This document shows positions 45,496 to 54,558 of a stretch of DNA of 64,000 nt, one piece after another. The stretch is taken from NCBI RefSeq assembly GCF_026460945.1, contig NZ_JAOVZV010000022.1, forward strand, positions 62,001-126,000. The letters are read 5' to 3'. The position numbers were made by a program, and so were the translations under genes. How positions within the stretch are numbered: the stretch's first letter is position 1; the number at the start of each line of letters is the position of its first letter. A model generated the notes under the pieces. The model had not been told where the DNA came from. It saw only the letters and a list, made by a program, of their open reading frames with translations, and searched no databases. The stretch is from Chryseobacterium luquanense (GTDB lineage: Bacteria; Bacteroidota; Bacteroidia; Flavobacteriales; Weeksellaceae).

Positions 45496-45942
45496 ATGGC
45501 CTTCATGGGAACGCAAAACTATAATAATCACAGGAAATATTATCCGCCACATCATTTTGTTTATCTACCATTATTGCTGGGTTTAGAAGTTTTTGGAATT
45601 TATAAAATATTCAATGATTCGGAACATCAAATTGTTTGGATTCTGTTTTCAGTTATTATATTTTTAATCTTGTATTTGGCGGTTATGATTCGTCAGCATT
45701 ACGCTCTTGGTTTACAAAATCGTTTGGTACGATTAGAATTTAAACAAAGATATTTCGAGCTTTTCAACCAAAGATCAGATGAAGTGGAAGAGAAACTTAA
45801 TTTCGGGCAAATTGCCGCACTGCGTTTTGCTTATGATGATGAATTTAAAGAACTTTTACAGAAAGCTTTACATGAAAACATTTCTGGAGACCAAATCAAA
45901 AAATCCATCAAAAACTGGAGAGAAGATCTTCATCGAATTTAA
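45496..45942 (+). CDS. DUF6526-like membrane protein
   Basis: The 148-aa protein begins MAFMGTQNYNNHRKYYPPHH; the second ATG at 45505 (MGTQNYNNH) may be the true start. Two membrane segments lie at about 21-38 and 47-66, followed by a cytoplasmic helical tail with RLVRLEFKQRYFELFNQRS and NWREDLHRI, as in the DUF6526 family. Function unknown. A small lipoprotein-like ORF and topoisomerase IB follow on the same strand. Confidence 0.7.
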   Translation: MAFMGTQNYNNHRKYYPPHHFVYLPLLLGLEVFGIYKIFNDSEHQIVWILFSVIIFLILYLAVMIRQHYALGLQNRLVRLEFKQRYFELFNQRSDEVEEKLNFGQIAALRFAYDDEFKELLQKALHENISGDQIKKSIKNWREDLHRI

Positions 45943-45968
45943 AATAATAAACCTAAAAATAAAATATT

Positions 45969-46136
45969 ATGAAAAAGTGGACTTTATACAGCATGACTGT
46001 TCTTAGCTTAATGCTTCTTACAAGCTGTGAAGCAGTGGAAACAATTTTTAAAGCTGGAATGTGGTGGGGAATCATCGTTGTCGTTGGAATTATTGGGATT
46101 ATCTTATGGTTATTCTCAAGGGGTAAAAACTCATAA
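45969..46136 (+). CDS. Small lipoprotein-like membrane peptide (55 aa)
   Basis: ATG at 45969, TAA at 46134. The peptide has a lipobox (LSLMLLTSC, Cys20) and a transmembrane stretch at about 32-48 (WWGIIVVVGIIGIILWLF). It lies 26 bp after the DUF6526-like gene and 8 bp before topoisomerase IB. Short proteins of this look occur widely in Chryseobacterium; function unknown. Confidence 0.65.
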   Translation: MKKWTLYSMTVLSLMLLTSCEAVETIFKAGMWWGIIVVVGIIGIILWLFSRGKNS

Positions 46137-46144
46137 TTTATCGT

Positions 46145-47248
46145 ATGGAAAATTCAGATCTTGAAATTATTTCACATTTAAAACCTTCCAAGATCATCAA
46201 AATCATGAAAGATCCGGTGGCTTCTGCAAAGGCTGTAAATTTAATTTACACTTCCGATGCAGAAGCCATTGGTATTATTCGCCGGAAAAGAGGCAAAAAA
46301 TTTCAATACTTTATAGGTGACGAAAGAGTTAAAGATAAAGATAAAATCAAACGTATTAACAGTTTGGTCATTCCGCCGGCTTGGGAAAATGTTTGGATTT
46401 GCGCTTTAGATAATGGTCATCTTCAGGCAACTGGTTTTGATGTAAAAAACAGGAAACAATATCGTTATCACCCACTTTGGAGTGCTCTGAGAAATCATAC
46501 AAAATTTTACAGAATGCTTCAGTTTGGCTATGCTTTGCCTGAAATACGTTTACAGCTTGAAAAAGATTTAGCCTTAAGAAATTTTGATAAAAGAAAAGTT
46601 TTAGCATTGATTGTAAGTTTAATGCAACGTACCAATATCCGAATCGGAAATAATATTTATGAAAAACTGTATGGTTCATTTGGTTTGACCACTTTAAAGG
46701 AAAAACACGTAAAAGTTGAAGGTCAGAAAATTAATTTTTCGTTTAAGGGGAAGAAAGGTGTAATGCACAATGTCAATCTTAAAAGTAAAAGATTGGCAAA
46801 ACTGATTATGAAATGTAAAGAAATTCCGGGAAAAGAACTGTTTCAATATCTTGATGATGATGGAAACAGACATTCTGTGGATTCCGGAATGGTGAATGAT
46901 TATATCAAAGAGTTGAGCGGAGAAGATTTTACGGCAAAAGATTTCAGAACATGGTCAGGAACGGTAAATGCTTTAATTGCCTTCAAAGAAATCGGTTATG
47001 CAGAAAACAATTCTCAATACAAAAAGAAAGTTAAAGCAGCTTTAGATATTGTTGCCGAACACCTTGGAAATACGAGTACAGTCTGCCGAAAGTATTACGT
47101 TCATCCTTTAGTCATCAATTTATACGAGAATAATACGATTAAAAAATATCTCGACGAATTGGAAGTTATTGAAGAAAATGATGGAAAAGCTGGATTAACA
47201 CATGAAGAGAAATTAGTTTTAAAAATTCTGGAAAACGAGAAAATGTAG
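46145..47248 (+). CDS. DNA topoisomerase IB
   Basis: The 367-aa protein shows the bacterial type IB layout: N-terminal beta domain ending around 105 (NRKQYRYHPLWSALR), and a catalytic domain with LMQRTNIRIGN (Arg), LKEKHVKVEGQKINFSFKGK (Lys strand), AKDFRTWSGTVNALIAF (Arg) and the nucleophile Tyr in STVCRKYYVHP (about residue 320). It relaxes supercoiled DNA by nicking one strand through a 3'-phosphotyrosine. It belongs to a short plus-strand gene run and looks complete. Confidence 0.93.
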   Translation: MENSDLEIISHLKPSKIIKIMKDPVASAKAVNLIYTSDAEAIGIIRRKRGKKFQYFIGDERVKDKDKIKRINSLVIPPAWENVWICALDNGHLQATGFDVKNRKQYRYHPLWSALRNHTKFYRMLQFGYALPEIRLQLEKDLALRNFDKRKVLALIVSLMQRTNIRIGNNIYEKLYGSFGLTTLKEKHVKVEGQKINFSFKGKKGVMHNVNLKSKRLAKLIMKCKEIPGKELFQYLDDDGNRHSVDSGMVNDYIKELSGEDFTAKDFRTWSGTVNALIAFKEIGYAENNSQYKKKVKAALDIVAEHLGNTSTVCRKYYVHPLVINLYENNTIKKYLDELEVIEENDGKAGLTHEEKLVLKILENEKM

Positions 47249-47262
47249 GTTATTGCAAAACT

Positions 47263-47769
47263 TTAATGTCCTGGAACTGTGGGTGGGAAATTTTCACCTT
47301 CATTCATTTCGATAACCTGTGCGTTTTCATCGAAAGAAACATCAACAGCTCCTGACAAAAAACTAAATAAATCTGTGACACATTTTTGATCAGGTGATGT
47401 AATTTTAAAAGGACGATGACCCATTTGTACGGTCGTACTTCCATCATTCATTTTCATGATCTCATAATTGCCCTTTATTAAACTTTTACAATTTTTCTGA
47501 TTAATATTAATCTGAAATCGCCTCTCATCAACGAAATACAATACGTCAGGTTTTATATTGTCTTTATCTAAATAAAGCTTGCCTTCTTTATAATTTTTCA
47601 TGTCAAAATACCATCTTGAACCTTTTAAAATGCCATTCAACAATTGATCATCAGGAATCTTATATACTTCTATTTGTTGTTTTAAAGGAATTTTCTCAAC
47701 ATTTTTTTTCTTATGCTGTGCGAAAACAGTTTGTGAAAAGCATAAAAGAATAAAGATTATTTTTTTCAT
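47263..47769 (-). CDS. Secreted hypothetical protein
   Basis: The 168-aa protein has a signal peptide (MKKIIFILLCFSQTVFAQ) and a mature region with Tyr/Lys-rich strands (KGSRWYFDMKNYKEGKLYLDK). No known family. It ends 14 bp from topoisomerase IB in convergent orientation, without a clear terminator. Confidence 0.6.
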   Translation of the reverse strand: MKKIIFILLCFSQTVFAQHKKKNVEKIPLKQQIEVYKIPDDQLLNGILKGSRWYFDMKNYKEGKLYLDKDNIKPDVLYFVDERRFQININQKNCKSLIKGNYEIMKMNDGSTTVQMGHRPFKITSPDQKCVTDLFSFLSGAVDVSFDENAQVIEMNEGENFPPTVPGH

Positions 47770-47863
47770 TTTCTAAAACTTTAATATCTATCAAATATAA
47801 TCATTCTCATAAATAATAAAACTGAAATAGTTTCTATCGATTTTCAGTCCAAATTAAATGTTG

Positions 47864-47871
47864 TAAATTTG
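47864..47871 (+). promoter_or_regulatory. Candidate pruA promoter -7 element
   Basis: taaatttg matches TAnnTTTG and lies 31 bp before the pruA start. The -33 element is less clear (tttt at 47841). Consistent with a short leader. Confidence 0.4.
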
Positions 47872-47902
47872 TAAAAAAGCAAAAACAAACAATACAACTC
47901 AT

Positions 47903-49528
47903 ATGTCAAAAGCAATTTCGCAAGTACCATTTGCAGTAAATGAGCCGGTAACTTCTTACGAACCGGGATCATCAGAAGTAAAATCTCTTCTTGCAACTTA
48001 CAAAAAAATGTGGGCAGAAAAGACAGAAATCCCAATGATTATCAACGGAAAAGAAGTGAAAACTGGTGATACTGTTCAGCTTCAGTCTCCACAAGATCAT
48101 GCTCATGATTTCGGTTTTTATCATAAAGGAACAATGCAGCATGTAGATGATGCCATCAATACAGCATTAGCCGCAAAAAAAGCTTGGAATGACCTTGGAT
48201 GGGAACACCGTGCAGCGATTTTCTTAAAAGCAGCAGATCTTTTGGCGGGACCATACAGAGATGTAATTAATGCAGCAACCATGATCGGACAGTCTAAAAA
48301 TGTTCATCAGACTGAAATTGATGCCGCTTGTGAATTTATTGATTTCTTGAGATTTAATGTAGAATTTATGACTGAAATGTATTCTGAACAACCGGTTTCT
48401 GACGCAGGAATCTGGAACAGAGTAGAATACAGACCACTGGAAGGATTCTGTTTTGCGGTAACTCCATTTAACTTTACAGCGATTTCCGGAAATTTACCGA
48501 CTTGTATGGCAATGCTTGGAAACGTGGTGGTTTGGAAACCTTCAGACAAGCAGATATATTCAGCTAAAGTGATCATGGATGTTTTAATCGAAGCGGGACT
48601 TCCTGCCGGAGTTATCAATATGATTTTTACAGACGGAAAAGAAACTGCTGAAAAAGTAATGGCTCACAGAGATTTTGCAGGACTTCATTTTACAGGATCT
48701 ACAAAAGTTTTTCAGGGAATGTGGAAAATGATTGGGGATAATATTCACAACTACAGAACGTACCCAAGAATCGTTGGTGAAACTGGAGGAAAAGATTTCG
48801 TTATCGCTCACCCTTCTGCAAACATAGAAGCTGTTGCAACAGGTTTGGTAAGAGGTTCTTTCGAATATCAAGGACAAAAATGTTCTGCGGCTTCAAGAGC
48901 TTATATTCCTAAATCTCTTTGGGCTGATGTGAAAAAAGTAATGGAAACTCAGATTGCATCTATTAAAGTGGGTTCTCCTGAAGATCCTTCTAACTTCGTG
49001 AATGCAGTAATCGATAAAAATTCATTCGAAAAATGTAAAGGTTACATCGACAGAGCAAACGCTTCAGATGTTGCCAATGTTGTGATCGGTGGTAAAACTG
49101 ATGATTCTAAAGGCTGGTTTGTACATCCAACTGTTATAGAAACTACAGATTCTCAATATGAAAGTATGGTTGAAGAAATTTTTGGTCCTATTTTGTCAGT
49201 TTTCGTTTACGAAGATGCAGATTGGTCTGAAACTTTAAAAATTGTCGATTCTTCTTCTCCATATTCATTAACAGGTTCAGTTTTCGCACAAGACAGATAT
49301 GCTGTAAATGAAGCTTTCAAAGCATTAGAAAATGCATCTGGAAACTTCTATATTAACGACAAACCAACCGGTGCAGTTGTTGGTCAACAACCTTTTGGTG
49401 GAGGTAGAGCTTCAGGAACAAACGACAAAGCGGGTTCTAAAATGAACTTATTGAGATGGACTTCTGTAAGATCGATCAAAGAAACTTTTGTTTCACCTAA
49501 AGATTATAAATATCCATATTTAGGATAA
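47903..49528 (+). CDS. pruA: L-glutamate gamma-semialdehyde dehydrogenase
   Basis: The 541-aa protein is an aldehyde dehydrogenase of the P5C-dehydrogenase class: ENPVTSYEPGSSE-like N-terminus, AVTPFNFTAISGN (about 191), FTGSTKVFQGMW (about 255), the catalytic Cys in FEYQGQKCSAASRAYIP (about 327), and the NFYINDKPTGAVVGQQPFGG segment. It oxidises glutamate semialdehyde to glutamate with NAD+ in proline breakdown. There is no fused PutA domain, as usual in Bacteroidota. A strong terminator at 49573 follows. Confidence 0.96.
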   Translation: MSKAISQVPFAVNEPVTSYEPGSSEVKSLLATYKKMWAEKTEIPMIINGKEVKTGDTVQLQSPQDHAHDFGFYHKGTMQHVDDAINTALAAKKAWNDLGWEHRAAIFLKAADLLAGPYRDVINAATMIGQSKNVHQTEIDAACEFIDFLRFNVEFMTEMYSEQPVSDAGIWNRVEYRPLEGFCFAVTPFNFTAISGNLPTCMAMLGNVVVWKPSDKQIYSAKVIMDVLIEAGLPAGVINMIFTDGKETAEKVMAHRDFAGLHFTGSTKVFQGMWKMIGDNIHNYRTYPRIVGETGGKDFVIAHPSANIEAVATGLVRGSFEYQGQKCSAASRAYIPKSLWADVKKVMETQIASIKVGSPEDPSNFVNAVIDKNSFEKCKGYIDRANASDVANVVIGGKTDDSKGWFVHPTVIETTDSQYESMVEEIFGPILSVFVYEDADWSETLKIVDSSSPYSLTGSVFAQDRYAVNEAFKALENASGNFYINDKPTGAVVGQQPFGGGRASGTNDKAGSKMNLLRWTSVRSIKETFVSPKDYKYPYLG

Positions 49529-49572
49529 GTAATGATTAATTGACAATGAGTAATTGTTGATGTTATATAAAA

Positions 49573-49602
49573 AAAGCCTCGAAATTTTGGTTTCGGGGCT
49601 TT
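49573..49602. terminator. Bidirectional terminator after pruA
   Basis: aaagcctcgaaa (49573-49584) pairs with tttcggggcttt (49591-49602) with one G-U; T-rich on one flank and A-rich on the other, between convergent genes. Confidence 0.85.
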
Positions 49603-49609
49603 ATTGTTT

Positions 49610-49990
49610 TTAAATTTTATGTTTTAAGACTTTTGTTCTTATTTTTAAAATAATCAATAAAGCCTGAGTAATGATAAAAGTAAAAAACGGAATTGTAAAA
49701 GCAGGATAATTCAGAGCTTCTGAAGATACATACATCAATCGGCTTGCAACAGCAATAATCATTAAAGCTAAACTTAATAATGAAAATGGAATATCATATT
49801 TGCATTTTACTAAATTTAAAATCATGCCTACAAGTCCTAAAAAAGCAAAAAGCTGATCAATATTTCCAAAGTCGAATACAGTAAAACTTAACCATAAAAT
49901 AAAAGGAATAGGTATCATTTGTCCCATCAACATAATTAGAGAATAGGTTATTAGAGAAAATATGTTCAAATATTTTATAAATATTGTCAT
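49610..49990 (-). CDS. Small integral membrane protein
   Basis: The 126-aa protein is almost entirely hydrophobic with four predicted membrane helices (about 7-24, 27-57, 67-85, 97-115). Only short loops carry charge (KCKYD, KIRTKVLKH). No family recognised. Stands alone. Confidence 0.55.
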   Translation of the reverse strand: MTIFIKYLNIFSLITYSLIMLMGQMIPIPFILWLSFTVFDFGNIDQLFAFLGLVGMILNLVKCKYDIPFSLLSLALMIIAVASRLMYVSSEALNYPAFTIPFFTFIITQALLIILKIRTKVLKHKI

Positions 49991-50058
49991 TTAGAATATA
50001 ATTAAGTTTTACCGGTATTTTAATAGATTCTAATTTTTAAGACGCTGTAAATTAGAAA

Positions 50059-50448
50059 TTACTTCACAACCGTTGCTTCCATTTCAACTTTTAAGGTTTC
50101 AAACAAAGTTTTCACTTCAATTACGGTAGTCGTTTGCTGAATTTCATGTTTTATAATCCAGTTTTGCCAAATGTCGAAATTCTCAAAAAATGCTGGATGA
50201 TCTGTTGTGTAAAGAGTTAGTCGTACGATATTTTTAACTTCAAAATCTGCCTGCAAGATCACCTTTTCAATATTTTCAAAGGTTTTGATGATTTGCGTTC
50301 TCATATCTGCACTGCTCGAAATGCCTTGGTCGTTAATTGCAGTTTGCCCGGAAACATACAGTGTACTCTGAACATTTTTTACTTCTACAGCTTGTACGTA
50401 ATTTCTTTCGTCTTGCCATGTCCACGGGTTGATGATTCTTTTTTCCAT
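50059..50448 (-). CDS. RidA/YjgF-family protein
   Basis: The 129-aa protein has the RidA fold pattern: NPWTWQDERNYVQAVEV, LYVSGQTAINDQGI (about 30-43), NIEKVILQADFEVKNIVRLTLYTTD and the closing KVEMEATVV. RidA proteins hydrolyse reactive enamine/imine intermediates; members with an N-terminal W-Q-D often form a YjgF-like clade of unclear substrate. The Arg105 equivalent is not clear, so deaminase activity is uncertain. A Crp/Fnr regulator gene lies directly upstream on the same strand (77-bp gap), probably one operon. Confidence 0.85.
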   Translation of the reverse strand: MEKRIINPWTWQDERNYVQAVEVKNVQSTLYVSGQTAINDQGISSSADMRTQIIKTFENIEKVILQADFEVKNIVRLTLYTTDHPAFFENFDIWQNWIIKHEIQQTTTVIEVKTLFETLKVEMEATVVK

Positions 50449-50525
50449 GTTGAAATATTTTAATTTAATTAATGGAACAAAGTTCGGCAGAGTGGGAAAA
50501 TTGATGTTGTGACCTGCATCACTAT

Positions 50526-51110
50526 TTAAGGCTTTTTTAAATCTGATTCTAAATACAGTCTGCTTAATGTTTCTCTTGAAAGACCTAAATAAGCAGACAA
50601 GATGGTTTTTGGTAAGCGTTGAATGAGAGTTGGGTAAGATTTCAGAAACTGTTCGTATCGTTCTTTTGCGCTCATTGTCATCAAGGAAAGAATTCTTCTT
50701 TGATTAGAAATATGTCCGCTGATTGCTTTTTTAAGGAAAAAATCAGTCATTTTTGGAAGCTCTGTCAAAAGTTGTTGATAAGCGTCAAAAGAAAGTTTAA
50801 AAACTTCAGTATTTTCTAAACATTGAAGGGATTGCGTAGCTTTCGATTGCGTGTAAAATGCCGCATAATCGGTTTCCCACCAATCTTCCATTGCAAAAGA
50901 AATGATATGTTCTTTACCTTCACTGTCATTAAAAGAAAGCTTTACAAGTCCGGAAATGATAAAATAAACATCGTCGACTTTATCATTTTCGTTGATGATG
51001 AATTCTCTTTTCTTAAAAATTTCATGACTGAAAAAAGAACAGGCTTTCTCCAATTCGTCTTCTGAGAGATTAATTGTTTTCTGAATATGATTTTTTAGAA
51101 TTTGCTTCAT
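50526..51110 (-). CDS. Crp/Fnr-family transcriptional regulator
   Basis: The 194-aa protein has a cNMP-binding beta roll (FKKREFIINENDKVDDVYFIISGLVKL, GKEHIISFAMEDWW) and a C-terminal winged helix, ILSAYLGLSRETLSRLY at about 166-182. No Cys cluster for an Fe-S centre is seen, so it is of the effector-binding or effector-free kind. It likely controls the downstream RidA gene. The lipoprotein gene upstream ends 3 bp from its start. Confidence 0.85.
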   Translation of the reverse strand: MKQILKNHIQKTINLSEDELEKACSFFSHEIFKKREFIINENDKVDDVYFIISGLVKLSFNDSEGKEHIISFAMEDWWETDYAAFYTQSKATQSLQCLENTEVFKLSFDAYQQLLTELPKMTDFFLKKAISGHISNQRRILSLMTMSAKERYEQFLKSYPTLIQRLPKTILSAYLGLSRETLSRLYLESDLKKP

Positions 51111-51113
51111 ATT

Positions 51114-51677
51114 TTACCCTTGAAAATCTCCACAATCATGCTCCTCGAATTTTTCAACCAGACTTTGAGGGGTATAATATTCTGAAATTCTTTTGTTTTT
51201 GAGTACTGGTTTTTTGCCATCAATAGTAAGTTTATAGATAGGTTCATTTTCAACTTTAGTGAAAATAAAATTAGCATCAGAAGTGATTATTTTTAAACTG
51301 TTTCCCGAATTTTCATACTTGAAATCTTTATATCTGTAAAAATCATTTTTCTCACATAAGCTTACAATGTCAAAATTCTTTTTGTTGATTTTAAATTCGG
51401 CTAAATCACATGCATAACAATTTCCGGTAAATTCAATTCCGTATTTTTTGAAAACATCTTTATTATTAACATCCTTAATTTCAATCGGAGACAAATTGCT
51501 GTATTCCGACCATTCAATTTCCTCAATTTTCTTTTCTTCGACAGGTTTTTCAATAGTTTTAGGTTCAGAAATCTGTTCGGTATTTTCAGTTGGTTTTTCA
51601 GTTTCCTTATTTTCAGGTTTGCAGGAAAAAATTGTCAATAAAAGAGCTGTTGAGTATAATAGAATTATCTTTTTCAT
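51114..51677 (-). CDS. Hypothetical lipoprotein
   Basis: The 187-aa protein has a lipobox (ALLLTIFSC, Cys19) followed by a Glu/Lys/Pro-rich linker (residues 20-55) and a globular domain with NCYACDLAEF and a C-terminal EHDCGDF. Family not recognised. It lies between a GRDP-like gene and the Crp/Fnr gene on the same strand. Confidence 0.6.
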   Translation of the reverse strand: MKKIILLYSTALLLTIFSCKPENKETEKPTENTEQISEPKTIEKPVEEKKIEEIEWSEYSNLSPIEIKDVNNKDVFKKYGIEFTGNCYACDLAEFKINKKNFDIVSLCEKNDFYRYKDFKYENSGNSLKIITSDANFIFTKVENEPIYKLTIDGKKPVLKNKRISEYYTPQSLVEKFEEHDCGDFQG

Positions 51678-51692
51678 ATTTAAATTTAAAAA

Positions 51693-53066
51693 TTAATCTC
51701 CACCGCAACCACCACAACTGCTGCAAGAACTTCCGCCACAAGAAGAATCGGATGATGATGATGATGATGTTCCGCAACTGCTACCTGAACTATCTGATGT
51801 TGCACGGTTTGTTAAAGGAATAAATGAAGTTGTAAGAACTGCTGTTCCCATCAAAAAATAGCTCCATTGCCAATCATTGTTGATGTTTCTTTTGGGTAAA
51901 ATTACAGTTTTATATAAATCGGGTAAAAATTTTAAACTGAATAAATTGGTAAGTCTGAATAAATAACCAAACATAAAAAGGATTAATAGAATTACAGCAA
52001 AACTTATTTGCAAAATAGGTTTATCCCGCAAAATTCCTGTCGCAATTCTAAGAAAACCCAACATCATCAAAGCGAGAAAAACAATGAAATTCAGCACAAA
52101 TAAATTGGATAAAAACTTAGAGCGAATAAAATATTTTTTCAAGGCATCCATCGATTTAAAAATGTTCGAAAATACAGGTTTTAAGAGAAGTTGAGACGAA
52201 AAATTAGGATAAGAAGTTTTCCCAAGATCTTTTAATAACTCAATAATCTGCTCGTGTTCTTTAGATTTAATGAAAGTTAATTCGTTTGTGCTGATTGTTT
52301 TGTCAGTATTTATTTTTATTGAGCCATTATCAATCAACTCACTTACATTTCCATTGATGATGGATCTGATATTTCCGGTTTTAAAATAGATCAGTTCGTA
52401 AGGATTAAGATTAAACACAAAAGAATTTTTGTCGAATAAATTGATTATTTTTTGAAATTTTCTTCGGTTCAACCATTCCAAACCACTCACTGAAATAATA
52501 ATTAACCCTAAATATAAAAGAATAAAATCAGGATTTTTTATGCTGTAATATACTGGTTTCAACAAAAAGTAGAGCGGAATTGTCAATATAATAAATGCTG
52601 AAATTCCAATAATAATCGCTGTTCTCAGTTTGAACTTTGATTTCTTTAGATTCAGACTTTCATAAGGACTTGAATAATTCCAAATATGTTCAGGCTGATT
52701 TCCAAAATGAGTTTCGTATAATTTTGTTGTGCGCTCTTTTGCAAGTCTAAATTTTTGAAAATCTTCTTTATTATGAGTTGAAGGAATATGCTGAATCTGT
52801 TTTTCTAAGACTTCGCAAAATTCATGATAAGATTTGGTGAAAATAAGATGTTGATGCCAAACTGTATCTACAATTTCCGACGGCGAAACCATCATATCTG
52901 AAACTGCAGCCAAATACATGAATTTCTTGTATTCTAAAATCGCTTGCTGGGTGAAATTTTGAGTCCAATAATTTTCGTTAGCCAATCTCAATGTAAAATC
53001 ATATTCACTCGGAGGATGATCAAAGCTGAACTTATCAATTTTTTCCCAAAGATCTTTATTCATCAT
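51693..53066 (-). CDS. GRDP-like/TIGR04222-type membrane protein with Cys-Gly-Ser tail
   Basis: The 457-aa protein opens with a glycine-rich-domain-containing-protein-like module (residues 10-100: ILEYKKFMYLAAVSDMMVSPS then DTVWHQHLIFTKSYHEFC). Membrane helices are at about 150-170, 180-198, 318-338 and 355-372, with TIGR04222-like LNPYELIYFKTGN in between. It ends in a low-complexity tail of Ser, Cys and Gly (SSCGGSSCSSCGGCGGD). Role unknown; the tail may bind metal or form disulfides. The tail is encoded by a short tandem GAT/ATC-rich repeat at about 51750-51765. Confidence 0.75.
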   Translation of the reverse strand: MMNKDLWEKIDKFSFDHPPSEYDFTLRLANENYWTQNFTQQAILEYKKFMYLAAVSDMMVSPSEIVDTVWHQHLIFTKSYHEFCEVLEKQIQHIPSTHNKEDFQKFRLAKERTTKLYETHFGNQPEHIWNYSSPYESLNLKKSKFKLRTAIIIGISAFIILTIPLYFLLKPVYYSIKNPDFILLYLGLIIISVSGLEWLNRRKFQKIINLFDKNSFVFNLNPYELIYFKTGNIRSIINGNVSELIDNGSIKINTDKTISTNELTFIKSKEHEQIIELLKDLGKTSYPNFSSQLLLKPVFSNIFKSMDALKKYFIRSKFLSNLFVLNFIVFLALMMLGFLRIATGILRDKPILQISFAVILLILFMFGYLFRLTNLFSLKFLPDLYKTVILPKRNINNDWQWSYFLMGTAVLTTSFIPLTNRATSDSSGSSCGTSSSSSSDSSCGGSSCSSCGGCGGD

Positions 53067-53131
53067 GTTTTTGAATATTGAACTTAAAGATAAGTAATTT
53101 TAGTTTTGAAAATATTTAAAAATTAATAATC

Positions 53132-54037
53132 TTAAAAACAATCCGTCACCAGTTCCATATTCACCATCGCTCCCGCTACATTTCCTGTCATCACCGAATT
53201 AGACACCGAGCGCATCATCGAAGAATTGTCGCCACAGACAAAAACTCCTGGAATATTTGTTTTCTGCATAAAATCTGTTTTGATATGACCAAATTCTGTA
53301 AACTCACAGCCCAATATTTTTGGAATATCAGAATGTTGCTGAAAAGGAAAAGCACCATAAACAGCTTCAAAATTTATCTCTTTGCCATCAATAAAAACAA
53401 GACTTTTCACATGGCCATTTTCATTTTTCAGTTCTGAAATTTCAGTTTCAATGATTTTAATCTGATTATTTTTAAGTTTTTCTAATTGCTCTTCTGAAAA
53501 ATTGGCTTTTCCACGAGTGAGAATCGTAACATTTTCGGTTAAATTTTTAACTAAAGAAGAAATGTGAACGGCTTTATCACCATGAGCTATAATTCCGGTT
53601 TTCTTACCTTTATATTCGTAACCGTGGCAATACGGACAATGAATCAGCGAGATTCCCCAAGATTCTTTAAAGCCTTTGATGTCAGGAATTTCATCGGTAA
53701 TTCCGGTTGCAATAATGAGTTTTTTAGAGCTGAGAGTTTCTCCGTTTTCGGTTATGATTTCAAAACCATTTTCAGTTTTTTTAATGTTAATGGCTTTTCC
53801 ATGATAAAAACTTACGGTGTCATATTCTTCAACTTGTTTTTTAGCAAGTGAAGCAATTTCTTTTGGCGTTTTTCCATCTTGAGTTAAAAAGTTATGAGAA
53901 TGTGGAGTCTGTTCATTACAAGGTTTTCCACTGTCAATCACTAAAACCTTTCTTAATGATCTTCCTAGAGCCATTGCCGCAGAAAGTCCTGAATAGCTTC
54001 CACCGATGATGATTACTTCGTATTGTGTTTCGCCCAT
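53132..54037 (-). CDS. Thioredoxin-reductase-like FAD/NAD(P) oxidoreductase
   Basis: I chose MGETQYEVII at 54037; the upstream 18 residues lack a fold. The 301-aa protein has the FAD-binding YEVIIIGGSYSGLSAAMALG and RKVLVIDSG, a CPYCHGYE active site (Cys-x-x-Cys) near residue 131, a second nucleotide motif, and GVFVCGDNSSMM near the end. This fits the AhpF/TrxB-like NAD(P)/FAD family. It is divergent from a Fur-family regulator with under 100 bp between starts, so it is likely under metal or redox control. Confidence 0.88.
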   Translation of the reverse strand: MGETQYEVIIIGGSYSGLSAAMALGRSLRKVLVIDSGKPCNEQTPHSHNFLTQDGKTPKEIASLAKKQVEEYDTVSFYHGKAINIKKTENGFEIITENGETLSSKKLIIATGITDEIPDIKGFKESWGISLIHCPYCHGYEYKGKKTGIIAHGDKAVHISSLVKNLTENVTILTRGKANFSEEQLEKLKNNQIKIIETEISELKNENGHVKSLVFIDGKEINFEAVYGAFPFQQHSDIPKILGCEFTEFGHIKTDFMQKTNIPGVFVCGDNSSMMRSVSNSVMTGNVAGAMVNMELVTDCF

Positions 54038-54136
54038 AATTCTTAATTTTTTAAGTTTTAATAAAATATTCTTCCCTGAAAAGTTTGCCAAAGTTAAAAT
54101 AAATTTTTATTATTGCAATATATTCGCATTAATAAA

Positions 54137-54511
54137 ATGATCAGAAGAAGTACACCAACAAAAGATGCTGTTTTACATATTTTAACAGATTCCCAAAAAG
54201 CAATGAGCCAGGAAGCAATTATGAAAAAGGTTAAAATCAATATCGACAGAGCAACGGTTTATCGTGTTTTGAATAGATTTTGTGAAGACGGAGTCCTTCA
54301 TCGAATTGTAGCCGAAGACGGAAAACAGTACTTTGCAGTCTGCATTAAATGTGAAGAAAAGAAACTGGCAGATCATCATTTTCATTTCAGATGTACAAAA
54401 TGTGAAACAATAGAATGTCTTCCTGTTGCTGTTCAGTTTTCCTTAGAAAAAGGATATTCTGTGGAAAGTGTAAATTGCATTTTGACAGGAATTTGTAAAG
54501 ATTGTGCATAA
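54137..54511 (+). CDS. Fur-family transcriptional regulator
   Basis: Start chosen at MIRRSTPTKD (54137); the 8-residue extension uses TTG. The 124-aa protein is a short Fur-type repressor: winged helix SQEAIMKKVKINIDRATVYRVL, then HHFHFRCTKCETIECL (metal ligands, CxxC) and a final GICKDC. Two CxxC pairs suggest a structural zinc. The 99-bp gap to the divergent oxidoreductase contains tgcaatatattcgca, a partial palindrome that may be its operator. Fur versus Zur versus PerR cannot be told. Confidence 0.85.
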   Translation: MIRRSTPTKDAVLHILTDSQKAMSQEAIMKKVKINIDRATVYRVLNRFCEDGVLHRIVAEDGKQYFAVCIKCEEKKLADHHFHFRCTKCETIECLPVAVQFSLEKGYSVESVNCILTGICKDCA

Positions 54512-54515
54512 AAAA

Positions 54516-54535
54516 ACTCTGTAATTTTACAGAGT
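54516..54535. terminator. Terminator between Fur gene and TPR gene
   Basis: actctgta (54516-54523) pairs with tacagagt (54528-54535) with a 4-nt loop, A-rich before and T-rich after. It serves the convergent genes on both sides. Confidence 0.8.
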
Positions 54536-54558
54536 ATTCTTAAAAGATTTTATTCTAT

